The notes beneath the pieces are model-generated. The model did not search any database and was not told the origin of the DNA. It was given only the letters and a program-made list of their open reading frames with translations. From the NCBI RefSeq assembly GCF_003814875.1, contig NZ_RKQF01000001.1, positions 2,728,001-2,792,000 of the forward strand: a stretch of DNA of 64,000 nt. The letters are read 5' to 3'. The translations under genes and the position numbers were made by a program. This DNA is from Streptomyces sp. Ag109_O5-1 (GTDB taxonomy: Bacteria > Actinomycetota > Actinomycetes > Streptomycetales > Streptomycetaceae). How positions within the stretch are numbered: the stretch's first letter is position 1; every line of letters begins with the position of its first letter. Positions 51,085-60,406 of the stretch are shown one piece after another.

Positions 51085-52614
51085 GCGCCGCAACCGGCGT
51101 ACGGCCAGGGCCAGTTCGGCCGGGCGGTCGGGCTGCGGCGGCACCTCGGGTGTCCAGAGCGCGAACTCCTCGTCCCGCGGGCCGGACACCGTGCGGGGCT
51201 CGCCGTCGCCGAAGACGCGGACCGGGTGGGTGTCGTCCCAGGACTGCCAGCCGGGGTCGCCGGTCGTGGCGAAGCGGACCCATGCGCCGTGCATCTCGTC
51301 GCCCAGCTTCTGCGGGGCGCCCGCACCGGCGAGCCGGGCCGAGTCGGGGACGGTCCCGGTGTCGAAGACGAAGCCCAGCTCCAGGGCGTGGCAGGCGCCG
51401 AGGCCGGGGCGGTTGGAGGGCCAGGCGAACTCGTAGAGGTACGACGAGTCGGGGCGGGCCTTCGCCAGCCGGTACAGGGGCAGGCGGAGCAGGTGGTCGG
51501 TGACCATCTGGCCGACGATCTCGGCGGGCCCGGCCTCGGGGTGCAGGGCGCGGTAGCCGCGCGGCACCTCGTGGCCGGCACGGCAGCGGGCCATGGCGCC
51601 GGCGAAGGCGACCGGGCCGAGCCGGTCGACGTGGTCGACGAGACCGCCGGGGACCAGCCAGAGCCGGTACTCGTCGCGGGTCCAGCCCATCAGCAGGTCG
51701 ACGCCGCGGGCCGCCTCGCCGTCCAGGAGGGCCTGCAGCGGGTCGCGCGGGACGAGGTCGCCGTCGACGACGATCCCGAAGGCCGGGCCGCCGAGGACGG
51801 GGCTGCTCAGCCGGCTCACCTCGGCCTGGGTGCGCAGCAGCAGTTCGCGGTCGACCTCGGCGAAGGCCTGGGCGGTGGCGGGGATCCTCAGCCGGTTGGC
51901 CATCCGGCGGACCATGCGCCGTACCTTGTCCCGTTCCGAGGCCTCGGGCGGGCCGCTCTGCAGCACGGCCCGGCGGATCAGGCCCTGGGCCCGGGGTGCG
52001 GCGAGCAGGGCGCCGGCGCTGATGGCGCCGGCGGACTGGCCGCAGAGGGTGATGCGGTCCGGGTCGCCGCCGAACGCGGTGACGGTCTCGTGGACCCAGC
52101 GCAGGGCGGCCAGCTGGTCGTGCAGGCCGGGGTTGGGCGGGGTGTCCGGGAACAGCCCGTAGCCCTCCACGCCCAGCCGGTAGTTGACCGAGACGAGGAC
52201 GACACCGTCACGGGCGAACGCATGACCGTCGTACACGGGTACGGCCGAGGATCCTCTGGTCAGGGCGCCGCCGTGCAGCCAGAGCAGCACCGGGAGCCGG
52301 GCGCCGGGGCCGGGCTCCGGGGTCCAGACGTTGAGGTTGAGGCAGTCGTCACCCGGGATCACCGGGTCGGACAGATACTGCGCGAACGCCTGCGAGTACG
52401 GCGGTTTCGGCGCCGTCGGCCCGAAGGCGCCGGCGTCCCGGACGCCGTCCCAGGGCTCGGGCGGCACGGGCGGACGGAACCGGTGCCGCCCGAAGGGCGG
52501 GGCGGCGTACGGAATGCCGCGGAAGACCGCGACCCCGCGCTCCCACCTGCCCCGCACCGCCCCGTACGGGGTGTCGGCCACCGGGTTCTTCGCATCCGTC
52601 CCGTCTGCCGTCAT
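51058..52614 (-). CDS. Type B carboxylesterase
   Basis: A 518-residue alpha/beta hydrolase. It begins VADTPYGAVRGRWERGVAVFRGIPYA, the usual type B opening, then LPVLLWLHGGALTRGSS (oxyanion hole), the nucleophile motif ITLCGQSAGAISAGALL with Ser near residue 190, and catalytic Glu and His candidates further on (LMGWTRDEYRLWLVPGG; KLGDEMHGAWVRFA). No signal peptide. It is the last gene of the minus-strand operon from the GH28 gene, 119 bases after the alginate-lyase-like gene, and could deacylate sugars or oligosaccharides. An ATG at 52612-52614 with GGGAGGAG further upstream is used. Confidence 0.86.
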   Translation of the reverse strand: MTADGTDAKNPVADTPYGAVRGRWERGVAVFRGIPYAAPPFGRHRFRPPVPPEPWDGVRDAGAFGPTAPKPPYSQAFAQYLSDPVIPGDDCLNLNVWTPEPGPGARLPVLLWLHGGALTRGSSAVPVYDGHAFARDGVVLVSVNYRLGVEGYGLFPDTPPNPGLHDQLAALRWVHETVTAFGGDPDRITLCGQSAGAISAGALLAAPRAQGLIRRAVLQSGPPEASERDKVRRMVRRMANRLRIPATAQAFAEVDRELLLRTQAEVSRLSSPVLGGPAFGIVVDGDLVPRDPLQALLDGEAARGVDLLMGWTRDEYRLWLVPGGLVDHVDRLGPVAFAGAMARCRAGHEVPRGYRALHPEAGPAEIVGQMVTDHLLRLPLYRLAKARPDSSYLYEFAWPSNRPGLGACHALELGFVFDTGTVPDSARLAGAGAPQKLGDEMHGAWVRFATTGDPGWQSWDDTHPVRVFGDGEPRTVSGPRDEEFALWTPEVPPQPDRPAELALAVRRLRRSMAAVRRH

Positions 52615-52733
52615 CCGCCACCAGCTCCTCCCGCCGCGTGTGCCAGAACGCCGGTAGGACAAGAGCACCACATCCGCTCCCGGAATTCCGGCACACACGG
52701 CGTTCGGACGGACAGACGGGCGGCTGCGCCCGG

Positions 52734-53972
52734 CTACTTGGCGTACATCAGGGTGCCGAAGCCGAGCTGGTCGTACCCGCCGCTGTCGGAGCCGTAGTCA
52801 CCTCCTCCGCCTTCGGGGGCGACCAGGTTGTAGTACATGGCGGAGATGTACTTGTCGTCGAGGCTGATGCGCCGGTTGTAGTGGAAGTGGAGCATCGCCC
52901 ACACGGGGCGGATCTGGCCGCGGGAGGAGGCGGAGATCACCGTCTGGGAGGACTGGGCGCAGCTCTGCCCGGTGCCCCAGGTGTAGGTGGTGTACGGCAC
53001 GTCCTGGCCGAGGTTGTACTTGGCGACGTACTGGGCGGCCTTCATGAACCGCCGGTCGTCGTACGAGTAGAGGTCGTCGCCCTGGTTCCAGGCCATCTCG
53101 CAGATCGCGCCCATCTGGCCCATGCCCATGACGGTGTGGCCCTGGTCGCGGCCGGACTCCTGCCACTGGCCCAGCGCGTAGCCGTCGGAGTCCGTGTACA
53201 GGTACGGCACCGCGTGCGCGATGGATCCGTTGCCCGCACCCGACTTGAAGTAGGTGACCGCCTGGTCGTACTTGGCCTTGTCCTCGTTGAGGATCCCGAT
53301 GGCCAGGACGGAGGCCATGTTGCACAGGTCCCAGTTGGCCCAGTAATTGGTGATGCAGGCGTCGTTGTGGTTGGTCAGGAAGCTGTTGTTGAGCGGGTAG
53401 AAGACGTCAGCCAGCATCGACTGGGCGGCGGCGAGGTCGAAGCCGCTGTAGTCGCGCATCAGCTCGCACGCGTTGGCGAACTGCCAGCCGTAGAGGCCGG
53501 CGGCGAGGAACCGGTCGGCGTTCCCGGTGACCGACGTCAGCGTCTTCGACCAGGCGTTGAGGATGTCGGCGGCGCACACGGCGTTCGCCTCGGTGCCGCC
53601 GACCTTCCAGCGCAGGGCGTTCTGGTAGGCGGCGGCGATGTCGCTGTAGAGCAGGCTGTAGTTCTGCCCGTCGCCGCCACGGATGATCGTGGCCGTCGCC
53701 CGGTTGGTCCAGGTCGACTGGGAGTGGGAGTTGGCGGTCAGCTTGTTCCAGCCGGACAGCCAGGGGTCGGTGCCGGCGGCGACCCGCACCTTGGCGCGGT
53801 TGATGTCACCGGCGTTGTGCAGCATGCCGGGGTGGGTGAAGGTCGTCGGTGCCGCGTCGGCCACCCTGGGGGCGGTGACCGAGGCGGCGACGGCGAGCGC
53901 AGCAGCGGACTTCAGGACACCGCGGCGGCTCAATCCGCTGGTGCCTGACTGGGGTGGTACGCGGCGGCTCAT
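52734..53972 (-). CDS. Secreted alginate-lyase-fold protein
   Basis: A 412-residue exported protein with a twin-arginine signal (GLSRRGVLKSAAALAVAAS). The mature part starts FTHPGMLHNAGDINRAKVRV and has the (alpha/alpha)6-toroid pattern of the alginate_lyase family: DIAAAYQNALRWKVGG, GLYGWQFANACELMRDYSGF, NYWANWDLCNMASVLAIGI, and QESGRDQGHTVMGMGQM. The last two segments contain candidates for catalytic Asn, His and Tyr. AAGGAG nine bases before the ATG supports the start. It follows the 1040-residue paralogue with 29 bases between them. Near pectin enzymes the substrate is probably a uronic-acid polymer other than alginate; not determined. Confidence 0.83.
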   Translation of the reverse strand: MSRRVPPQSGTSGLSRRGVLKSAAALAVAASVTAPRVADAAPTTFTHPGMLHNAGDINRAKVRVAAGTDPWLSGWNKLTANSHSQSTWTNRATATIIRGGDGQNYSLLYSDIAAAYQNALRWKVGGTEANAVCAADILNAWSKTLTSVTGNADRFLAAGLYGWQFANACELMRDYSGFDLAAAQSMLADVFYPLNNSFLTNHNDACITNYWANWDLCNMASVLAIGILNEDKAKYDQAVTYFKSGAGNGSIAHAVPYLYTDSDGYALGQWQESGRDQGHTVMGMGQMGAICEMAWNQGDDLYSYDDRRFMKAAQYVAKYNLGQDVPYTTYTWGTGQSCAQSSQTVISASSRGQIRPVWAMLHFHYNRRISLDDKYISAMYYNLVAPEGGGGDYGSDSGGYDQLGFGTLMYAK

Positions 53973-54001
53973 CGCGTATTTGCTCCTTCGGTGGGGGGAG
54001 T

Positions 54002-57000
54002 TCAGGTGAGTCGGACGCTCACCTCTTCGAATTGCGCGGTACCGAGGGCCAGTGGTGTGCGGGAGCACACCACCAGGCCCACGTGGTAGGGGGCGTCACC
54101 GAAGGCGGGGATCGTGCCCGTGGCGAGCGGGCTCCAGGTGACGCCGTCATCGGCGGAGAAGGCGGCGGCGAAGGCGGTCCCGGTGCGCTTCAGCCGCAGC
54201 AGCAGGGGCAGTCGGACGGTGGCGGTACCGGTGAAGGCGGAGGCGCCGGCGACGGTCGGGCGCAGCATGAGCTGGGCGGTGGTACCTGCGGTGACGATGA
54301 CCCCGGCCGCCTGGTCGAAGGGGGAAAGGGACTTGGTCATGAGCAGTCCGACCCGGTCGGCGGTGGCGCCGGAGCGGGAGACCAGCCGGGCGGTCAGCTC
54401 GCAGTCGCCGGCGACCGGCTGTCGTACGAACTGGCCGGACATTCCCTGTGAGTTGACGTTGAGGTCGACTCCGGCGCCGCGCACGGTGAAGGTGCCGTCG
54501 GCGTGGGCCGCGTCGCCCGGGGTGAGGACGGCGACGACTCCGAGGGTGCCGTAGGCGCTCCGGTCGAGGATCACGTCGCCGAGGTCACCGCTGGTCCAGG
54601 GGTCGGGCAGGGGCGGGGCGGCGACCGCGGCCGGCTCCGTGGTCCCGGCCGCGACGGCGGGCATGACCGCACTCACTGAAGTCGAACGCGGGCCCCGGCC
54701 CCCGCAGTTGGTCTTGGTGACGGTGTAGTGGTACGTCGTCCCGGACGCACCGCTCCCGTCGGTGTACCGCACCCGGGTGCCGAAGCCGACCGCGCCGACG
54801 TCCCGGGCGAGGGTCCGGTACGGCCCGTGGGCGTCGGTGGCGCGCAGCACGGTGTAGCGGGCGGACGGGTCAGGGTCGGTCCAGGTCAGCTCGATCCCTT
54901 CGGAGGCGGAGGAGGCGGAGGAGGCGGAGGCCAGCAGATCGGTGGGCCTGCGGACCGGGCGGGGTACCCGCCATACCGTGCCTGCCGCCGATTCCACGCT
55001 GACGTTGTCGAAGGCGCCGGTGCCGGTTTCGGCGTAGTCCTCGTCGACGCCCAGGGAGGAGGTGAGGACGAGTCCCGCATATGTGGTGTGTGGCATGTCG
55101 CAGACAGTCGACCCCACCTCGGTCCATCGCACACCGTCCTCCGAGATCGCCCCGGCGAACCGCTCCCCTTCCCGGGTCACCCGCACCCAGTAGGGCGCCC
55201 GCAGCCGATAGCCGTCTCCGGCCCCCTCGACATACGGGGCGGTCAGCGGGGTCGCCGACGTGGGCAGCGCGCCCAGGTCGGAGATCGGGAAGCCGGCGCC
55301 GGTGGTGATCGTCTGCTGCTGGCTCGGCGGCACCGGGGTGCTCCCGGTCGCGGAGATCCCGGCACCGGCCGTCGGGCGTACGCTCCACACCCCGCTCCAG
55401 GTGTGCAGCGGCAGCCCCTGGATCAGCATCGAGGCATGCGCGGCGGACGGGTCGAGCGAGGCTCCGACCGTGACGCCGATCTTGGAGTACTGCGAGCTGA
55501 GCGGCCAGACGATCCGGGCGGTGACACTGCCGTCGCCGTGCAGCGGCAGGTGCACGAGACGGCAGGTGTCGGCGGTCCCGCTCGCCTCCAGCACGAACCG
55601 CTCGCCGTCGAACCGCGCCGAACCGGGGGTGTGCACGTCGCCCAGGTCCTGGGTCCGCCAGGGGCCCGGAAGCCCCGCGGTCGCCGAGGCGACGGCCGAA
55701 GCGCCGCTCTCCCCCAGGGCGCCCGCGGCGACGACCGAGTAGTAGTACGTCCGTCCCGGGTGTACCCGCCCGTCGGTGTACGACGCCGACGGGGCTTCGG
55801 CCAGCGGCTCATAGGGACCTTGGGGGCGGTCGGCGCGCCGTACCGCGTACCGTGTCGCCCCCACCGAGGGCAGCCAGGACACCGTCACGGCACGCGCGTC
55901 GCCGTCGGCGGTGACGCCCGCCGGAGGGGTCGGCGCGCACGGCGCGGGGGCTGTGGCGCCCGCGTAGGCGAAGGTGCCCCAGCTCGGCAGGTCGTCGTTG
56001 CTGCCCTCGACGGCGCGGGTGCCACCGGCGCCCCGGAATACGGCGGCCTGCGTGTAGGGCGTGTCGAGGCCGCGCACGCCCGCGTAGTGGGCGTAGTACA
56101 TCTCGTAGATCGGGGGCAGGGTGCCCCGGGAGGTCGCCGACACGGTCTTCTTGAGGTACTTGCCGGTGCGGTCCAGGTCCGGGGTGAAGGGGACGTCGCC
56201 GCCGAGGTTGTAGCGGGCGGCGTACTCGGCGTTGGCGAGGATGCGGTCGCCGTCGTAGCCCCACAGGTCGACGCCCTGGTTCCAGGCGACCTGGGCCGCG
56301 TCGCCCATGAGGCCCACAGCGAGCTGTTCGTGGCCCTGGTCGCGGCCGGACTCCTGGCCCTGGCCGGCATCGGTGACGACGCGGTGGCGGACGCTGCCGT
56401 TGCCCGCGCCGGCGGCGGCGAACCGGAGGGCGTCCTCGAAGAGGGTGCGTTCCTCGCAGAACACACCGATGGCGAGGACGGTCTGAAGGGCCGTCAGGTC
56501 CCAGTTGCCGTTGGCGTAGAGCATGTAGCCGGAGACGGCCGGATACCAGACGTCGAGGAAGGACGCCTCGCAGCGCGCGATGTCGGCGTCGGTCCAGCCG
56601 TCGTAGCCGGTGTGGCGCAGGAGTTCGGCGGCGTTGGCGAACTTGAAGCCCTGCAGGCCGGCGCCGAGCGGTCCGTCGGCGCCGGTGACGATGGTGAGCG
56701 AGGCCGACCAGACGTTGAGGATGTCGCGGGCCTTGTCGGCGTGGGCGCGGTCGCCGGTGACGGCCCAGAGGAGGGCGTTCTGGTAGGCGGCGGCCGAGTC
56801 GGCGACGGCCTGGTTCTGGAAGTTGGCGGGGCCCCGGCCCCAGGAGGTGATCTGGCCGGTGTTCTGCACGGTGTACGACGCCTGGGAGCGGGCGTGGGCG
56901 GCCAGGGCGAGGTAGCCGTCGTGGACGGGCGACTGTCTGCTGTCGACGGCGGACCGCATCCGGGCCAGATCGGCGGACGTATGCAGGATGCCGGGGTGGG

Positions 57001-57124
57001 TGAAGGTGAAGTCCCGAAGGTGACTGTCCGCCCGGGCCGCGGGCACGAACAGGGTGTTCGTGCCCGCGGCGAGCAGCAGCGCGCCGGAGGACTTCAGCAG
57101 GCCGCGGCGGCTGAGCGGGCTCAC
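54002..57124 (-). CDS. Secreted alginate-lyase-fold protein with FnIII and beta-sandwich modules
   Basis: A 1040-residue exported protein. A twin-arginine signal (LSRRGLLKSSGALLLAAG) is followed by a lyase domain like that of the next gene (FTHPGILHTSADLARMRSAV, YQNALLWAVTGDRAHADKAR, YANGNWDLTALQTVLAIGVF, QESGRDQGHEQLAVGLMGDA). FnIII-like units (VTVSWLPSVGATRYAVRRAD, then IELTWTDPDPSARYTVLRA) alternate with two concanavalin-like/DUF1349-type sandwiches (PWRTQDLGDVHTPGSARFDG, and PWTSGDLGDVILDRSAYGTL). The GTG overlaps the GH28 stop in GTGA with GGAGG upstream. Most relatives I know of are much shorter, so the extensions are notable; they may bind plant polysaccharide. Confidence 0.83.
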   Translation of the reverse strand: MSPLSRRGLLKSSGALLLAAGTNTLFVPAARADSHLRDFTFTHPGILHTSADLARMRSAVDSRQSPVHDGYLALAAHARSQASYTVQNTGQITSWGRGPANFQNQAVADSAAAYQNALLWAVTGDRAHADKARDILNVWSASLTIVTGADGPLGAGLQGFKFANAAELLRHTGYDGWTDADIARCEASFLDVWYPAVSGYMLYANGNWDLTALQTVLAIGVFCEERTLFEDALRFAAAGAGNGSVRHRVVTDAGQGQESGRDQGHEQLAVGLMGDAAQVAWNQGVDLWGYDGDRILANAEYAARYNLGGDVPFTPDLDRTGKYLKKTVSATSRGTLPPIYEMYYAHYAGVRGLDTPYTQAAVFRGAGGTRAVEGSNDDLPSWGTFAYAGATAPAPCAPTPPAGVTADGDARAVTVSWLPSVGATRYAVRRADRPQGPYEPLAEAPSASYTDGRVHPGRTYYYSVVAAGALGESGASAVASATAGLPGPWRTQDLGDVHTPGSARFDGERFVLEASGTADTCRLVHLPLHGDGSVTARIVWPLSSQYSKIGVTVGASLDPSAAHASMLIQGLPLHTWSGVWSVRPTAGAGISATGSTPVPPSQQQTITTGAGFPISDLGALPTSATPLTAPYVEGAGDGYRLRAPYWVRVTREGERFAGAISEDGVRWTEVGSTVCDMPHTTYAGLVLTSSLGVDEDYAETGTGAFDNVSVESAAGTVWRVPRPVRRPTDLLASASSASSASEGIELTWTDPDPSARYTVLRATDAHGPYRTLARDVGAVGFGTRVRYTDGSGASGTTYHYTVTKTNCGGRGPRSTSVSAVMPAVAAGTTEPAAVAAPPLPDPWTSGDLGDVILDRSAYGTLGVVAVLTPGDAAHADGTFTVRGAGVDLNVNSQGMSGQFVRQPVAGDCELTARLVSRSGATADRVGLLMTKSLSPFDQAAGVIVTAGTTAQLMLRPTVAGASAFTGTATVRLPLLLRLKRTGTAFAAAFSADDGVTWSPLATGTIPAFGDAPYHVGLVVCSRTPLALGTAQFEEVSVRLT

Positions 57125-58647
57125 TGGGCGGCCGCCTCCGCCTCTGCGGTGGTGAGGAACTTCAGGTTCGTCACGTGCTCGTTGTAGAACCACTGGATGG
57201 CGTCGGTGGTGTAGTACCAGCTCGGCTTCTTCATCGAGTCGGCGATGACGACACCGTTGATGACGAGGTTCTCGAAGGTGACGTTCTTGATGGCGTGGTC
57301 GGCGTCGTAGCCGAGGAAGAGCGACGGGTTGGCGTGGGTGCCCGTGTAGGTGAGGTTCTTGACGTAGACGTTCTCGATGCCGCGGCCGACCGAGGTGTTG
57401 TACTTGGTGTTGTACATGACCTTCATGTAGATGACCTGGCCCCAGCGGAAGTCCTCGATCCGTACGTCCTCGATGCGGACGTTGCTGATGAGGTTGGAGT
57501 CGCCGGGGTTGAGAGCGATGCAGCCCTGGTAGTTCATCTGGGGTTCGCGGTGGTCGAGGATGTCCATGTTGCGGATGACCAGGTTCTCGATGGTCTCCGG
57601 GGCGTCGGTGTTGCCGTGCGTGCCGATGTTGACCGGGTGGGCGACGTCGGCCCACAGGGAGCAGTTCTGCACGGTGATGTTGCGGGTGTCGCCGTAGTAG
57701 TCCCAGCGGTGGGCGTAGATGGCGATGCAGTCGTCGGAGTTGCGCAGGAAGCAGCCGTCGATGAGGACGTCGCTGGAGGAGAAGACGTCGATACCGTCGC
57801 CGTTGCCGCGCGAGCTGAAGCCGCGGACCTTCCTGATATGGACGTTCTGGGCCTCGCCGAGGGTGGTGATGTAGCCGCCCGGGTTCATGATGATGACGTC
57901 CTCGACCCGGATGTTCCTGCTGCCCTCGCAGAGCACGCCCCCGCCCGGACCGGCCCAGATCATTCCGTGTCCCCTGAGGGAGGCCTTCTCGACGTCCTTG
58001 AAGTAGACCGTGGCCTTGAGGACGGCACCGCCGGCGAGGTAGACGGTCTTGCCGCTGGGGACGGTGAGGACTCCGCCGGTGACGGTCTGCACGCCGGGGC
58101 CGAAGTAGATGACGTCCGGGTTGTCGGCGGCCGGCGCGTGGTGCTCGACGTGGTTGGTGATGATGTGCAGGCAGTCGAAGAGCTCGTCGTTGATCTGGAC
58201 GACCAGGTCCTTCGGTTCGTCGAGGGTGAACCGCAGGGTGTCTCCGAGGAGTTCGGGCTTGATGCCGTACGAGTCCGGTCTCACCCGGGCCTTGCTGGTG
58301 CCGCCCTTGAGGTAGGTCACCTCGACTTCGACGGAGCACTGGAAGTCGAAGTACACCAGGGAGGAGTTGTAGACCTTGCCGCCGCCGGTGTTGGCGTTGA
58401 TCTCCTCGAACTGCGGCCGGTAGATGTCCAGGGTCTGCCAGTCGCCGTCGGGGGCGGTGCGCACCCGCACCTGGAAGCTGGTGTTGGTCGGTACGGCGGA
58501 GGGGCGGGGGTAGGTGACCAGCTTCGGGCGGGACCCGGTGTCGTCCGCGTGGGCGGCGGTGGTGGTCAGTCCGCCGGAGAGCCCGGCGGCGAGTGCGGTG
58601 GCGCCGGCGGCCTGCAGGGCGGCACGGCGCGAGAGGGGCGCGTTCAT
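57121..58647 (-). CDS. Secreted GH28 polygalacturonase-like enzyme
   Basis: A 508-residue exported glycoside hydrolase. The signal is LSRRAALQAAGATALAAG. An N-terminal beta-sandwich (PSAVPTNTSFQVRVRTAP) comes before the parallel beta-helix. GH28 motifs are visible: GNGDGIDVFSSSDVLIDGC and NSDDCIAIYAHR with the catalytic Asps, and VNIGTHGNTDAPE in place of the usual GHGxSIGS. The usual RIK is MKV here, so specificity may differ from plain polygalacturonase. AAGGAG lies before the ATG at 58645-58647. It is the first gene of a minus-strand operon with the two lyase-like genes and the esterase. Confidence 0.86.
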   Translation of the reverse strand: MNAPLSRRAALQAAGATALAAGLSGGLTTTAAHADDTGSRPKLVTYPRPSAVPTNTSFQVRVRTAPDGDWQTLDIYRPQFEEINANTGGGKVYNSSLVYFDFQCSVEVEVTYLKGGTSKARVRPDSYGIKPELLGDTLRFTLDEPKDLVVQINDELFDCLHIITNHVEHHAPAADNPDVIYFGPGVQTVTGGVLTVPSGKTVYLAGGAVLKATVYFKDVEKASLRGHGMIWAGPGGGVLCEGSRNIRVEDVIIMNPGGYITTLGEAQNVHIRKVRGFSSRGNGDGIDVFSSSDVLIDGCFLRNSDDCIAIYAHRWDYYGDTRNITVQNCSLWADVAHPVNIGTHGNTDAPETIENLVIRNMDILDHREPQMNYQGCIALNPGDSNLISNVRIEDVRIEDFRWGQVIYMKVMYNTKYNTSVGRGIENVYVKNLTYTGTHANPSLFLGYDADHAIKNVTFENLVINGVVIADSMKKPSWYYTTDAIQWFYNEHVTNLKFLTTAEAEAAAQ

Positions 58648-58684
58648 GTCTTGCTCCTTGCGGTGAACAGGTCGGCAGGAAGGG

Positions 58685-58738
58685 CTACTTGAGGCCGGAC
58701 GTGGACATACCGGCGACGAAGCCGCGCTGGGCGACGAG
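58685..58738 (-). pseudogene. Possible C-terminal tail of a sugar ABC permease
   Basis: On the minus strand this reads LVAQRGFVAGMSTSGLK and a stop (TAG at 58685-58687), much like the ends of MalG-type permeases (usually QRYFVxGLTxGAVKG). No preceding membrane segments remain. It sits just upstream of the GH28 gene and may show that another transporter operon once stood here. Confidence 0.4.
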
Positions 58739-58784
58739 GGACTTCCCACTCTCTTCGCGGAGGTGACAGGACGTCGGCTCGTTG

Positions 58785-58796
58785 GCAACCGGTTGC
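58785..58796. promoter_or_regulatory. GCAACCGGTTGC operator
   Basis: A perfect 12-base palindrome, the most upstream of four related sites between the divergent GH28 and CUT1 operons. It is 138 bases from the GH28 start. Confidence 0.6.
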
Positions 58797-58874
58797 TATG
58801 GGCGGTGAGGGGAGCTTCAACCCGTACAAGAGCCTCGTCAAGGGGAGCGACGAACTTTCGAAAACCGTTCGGCG

Positions 58875-58886
58875 GCAACCGGTTGT
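58875..58886. promoter_or_regulatory. GCAACCGGTTGT operator
   Basis: Matches the palindrome at 11 of 12 positions; a further half-site GTACCGGTTGC lies at 58893-58903, so the two together may hold two repressor dimers. Confidence 0.55.
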
Positions 58887-58992
58887 CCTTGCGTACCGGT
58901 TGCTGTTCATGGACCGTTCGACCGACCGTACATCGAAAGATTCCGACTCATACCCCTTGCTGGAAGCGGCCAGGCCGTCCTACTGTCCCGTG

Positions 58993-59004
58993 GAAACCGG
59001 TTTC
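58993..59004. promoter_or_regulatory. GAAACCGGTTTC operator
   Basis: A perfect palindrome sharing the core AACCGGTT, 64 bases before the ATG of the binding protein, suited to block the CUT1 operon promoter. Confidence 0.55.
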
Positions 59005-59068
59005 TAAGGCACTGTCGAGCCGCCGCCCTCCTCCCCGAGAGCGCCAACCTCCGAAGGAACACGGTCAG

Positions 59069-60397
59069 ATGAACTCCACCAGGCTGGCCCGCGCCGCGAT
59101 CGCGGGCCTCGCGCTGACAGGTCTGCTCTCCGCCTGCGGCGGATCGGGCTCCGGCTCCGGCGGTTCCGACTCGGCCTCCGGACCGGTCACCCTGCCCTTC
59201 TGGGGCTGGGCGAACGGCCAGGACGCCGTCGTGAAGGCGTTCAACGCCTCGCACAAGGACGTCCAGCTGAAGTACACGAAGGTCACCGACCAGCTGACCA
59301 TGCAGAAGCAGCTCACCAACGCCGTGAAGGCGGGCAACGCGCCCTGCCTGGTGCAGAACACCGCCGAGTACGTGACGAGCTGGGTCGCCCAGGGCGCCCT
59401 CGCCGACATCACGAAGTACGTCGGTTCGGCCAAGGACAAGTTCAACTCCGGCTCCTGGTCGGCCGCACAGGTGCAGGGCAAGCTCTACGGCGTCCCCACC
59501 AGCTCCTCGCCGAACTTCACGATCTACCGCACCGACGTCTTCCAGAAGTACGGCCTCAAGGCCCCCACCACCTGGGACGAGTTCATCGCGGCGGGCAAGA
59601 CGCTGAAGAAACACGGCGTCAAGATCACCAACTACGCCGGTGAGGACCCCAGCACACTGGAAGTGCTCTCCATGCAGGCCGGGGCCCACTGGTACGCCAT
59701 CGACGGCGACTCCTGGAAGGTGGACTTCCAGGACCCGGGCACTCTCAAGGCCGCCCAGGTCATTCAGCAGATCATCGACAACGACCTCGACTCGAAGCTG
59801 TCGTTCGCCGACTACGCGGCCGTCCAGCGCAACTACGACAACGGCGGCACCGCCACCCGGCAGATCTCCACCTGGCAGATGGCCGGCATGGTGCAGAACT
59901 TCACCAAGTCCTTCGGCAAGTGGGCCCTCGCCCCCTGGCCGACCTTCACCGGCGAGGCCGCCAAGACCCCGGCCGGCACCAACCTCACCGGCAGCGTCAC
60001 CCTGGTCACCAAGGAGTGCGCCCACCAACAGCAGGCCGCCGAGGCCGCGTTGTGGATGTCTACGAATCCGGGCGCGGTGAAGACGATGGCGAGCCCGACC
60101 ACCGGCAACGGCGTGATGCCCGCGCTGGCCGACAGCAACGCCTACGTCGACGAGGCGATCTCCCAGAAGCTGCTCGGCTCGAACTACGACCCGGCGAAAA
60201 AGGTCGTCACCGACAGCCTGAACACGGTCACCACCGACTGGACGTTCGGCCCCGACTGGACGGCCATGTTCACGGAGCTGCAGAACGGCTGGGCCAAGGT
60301 GGTCAGCAAGCAGCAGAAGGTCACCGACCTCCTCGCCCACATGCAGCAGTGGACGGTCGACGACCTGAAGTCCCGCGGCATCAGCGTCGAGGGCTGA
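59069..60397 (+). CDS. CUT1-type sugar-binding lipoprotein
   Basis: A 442-residue extracellular binding protein of the MalE-like class, which takes up oligosaccharides. The signal peptide ends GLLSAC with Cys23 as lipid anchor, followed by a Ser/Gly linker. The body begins PVTLPFWGWANGQDAVVKAFN and contains LYGVPTSSSPNFTIYRTDVF and AGAHWYAIDGDSWKVDF. GAAGGAAC lies before the ATG. It opens the CUT1 operon opposite the GH28 operon, with shared LacI-type operators, so its ligand is probably a pectin or rhamnogalacturonan oligosaccharide. Confidence 0.9.
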   Translation: MNSTRLARAAIAGLALTGLLSACGGSGSGSGGSDSASGPVTLPFWGWANGQDAVVKAFNASHKDVQLKYTKVTDQLTMQKQLTNAVKAGNAPCLVQNTAEYVTSWVAQGALADITKYVGSAKDKFNSGSWSAAQVQGKLYGVPTSSSPNFTIYRTDVFQKYGLKAPTTWDEFIAAGKTLKKHGVKITNYAGEDPSTLEVLSMQAGAHWYAIDGDSWKVDFQDPGTLKAAQVIQQIIDNDLDSKLSFADYAAVQRNYDNGGTATRQISTWQMAGMVQNFTKSFGKWALAPWPTFTGEAAKTPAGTNLTGSVTLVTKECAHQQQAAEAALWMSTNPGAVKTMASPTTGNGVMPALADSNAYVDEAISQKLLGSNYDPAKKVVTDSLNTVTTDWTFGPDWTAMFTELQNGWAKVVSKQQKVTDLLAHMQQWTVDDLKSRGISVEG

Positions 60398-60406
60398 GGC
60401 TCACGG

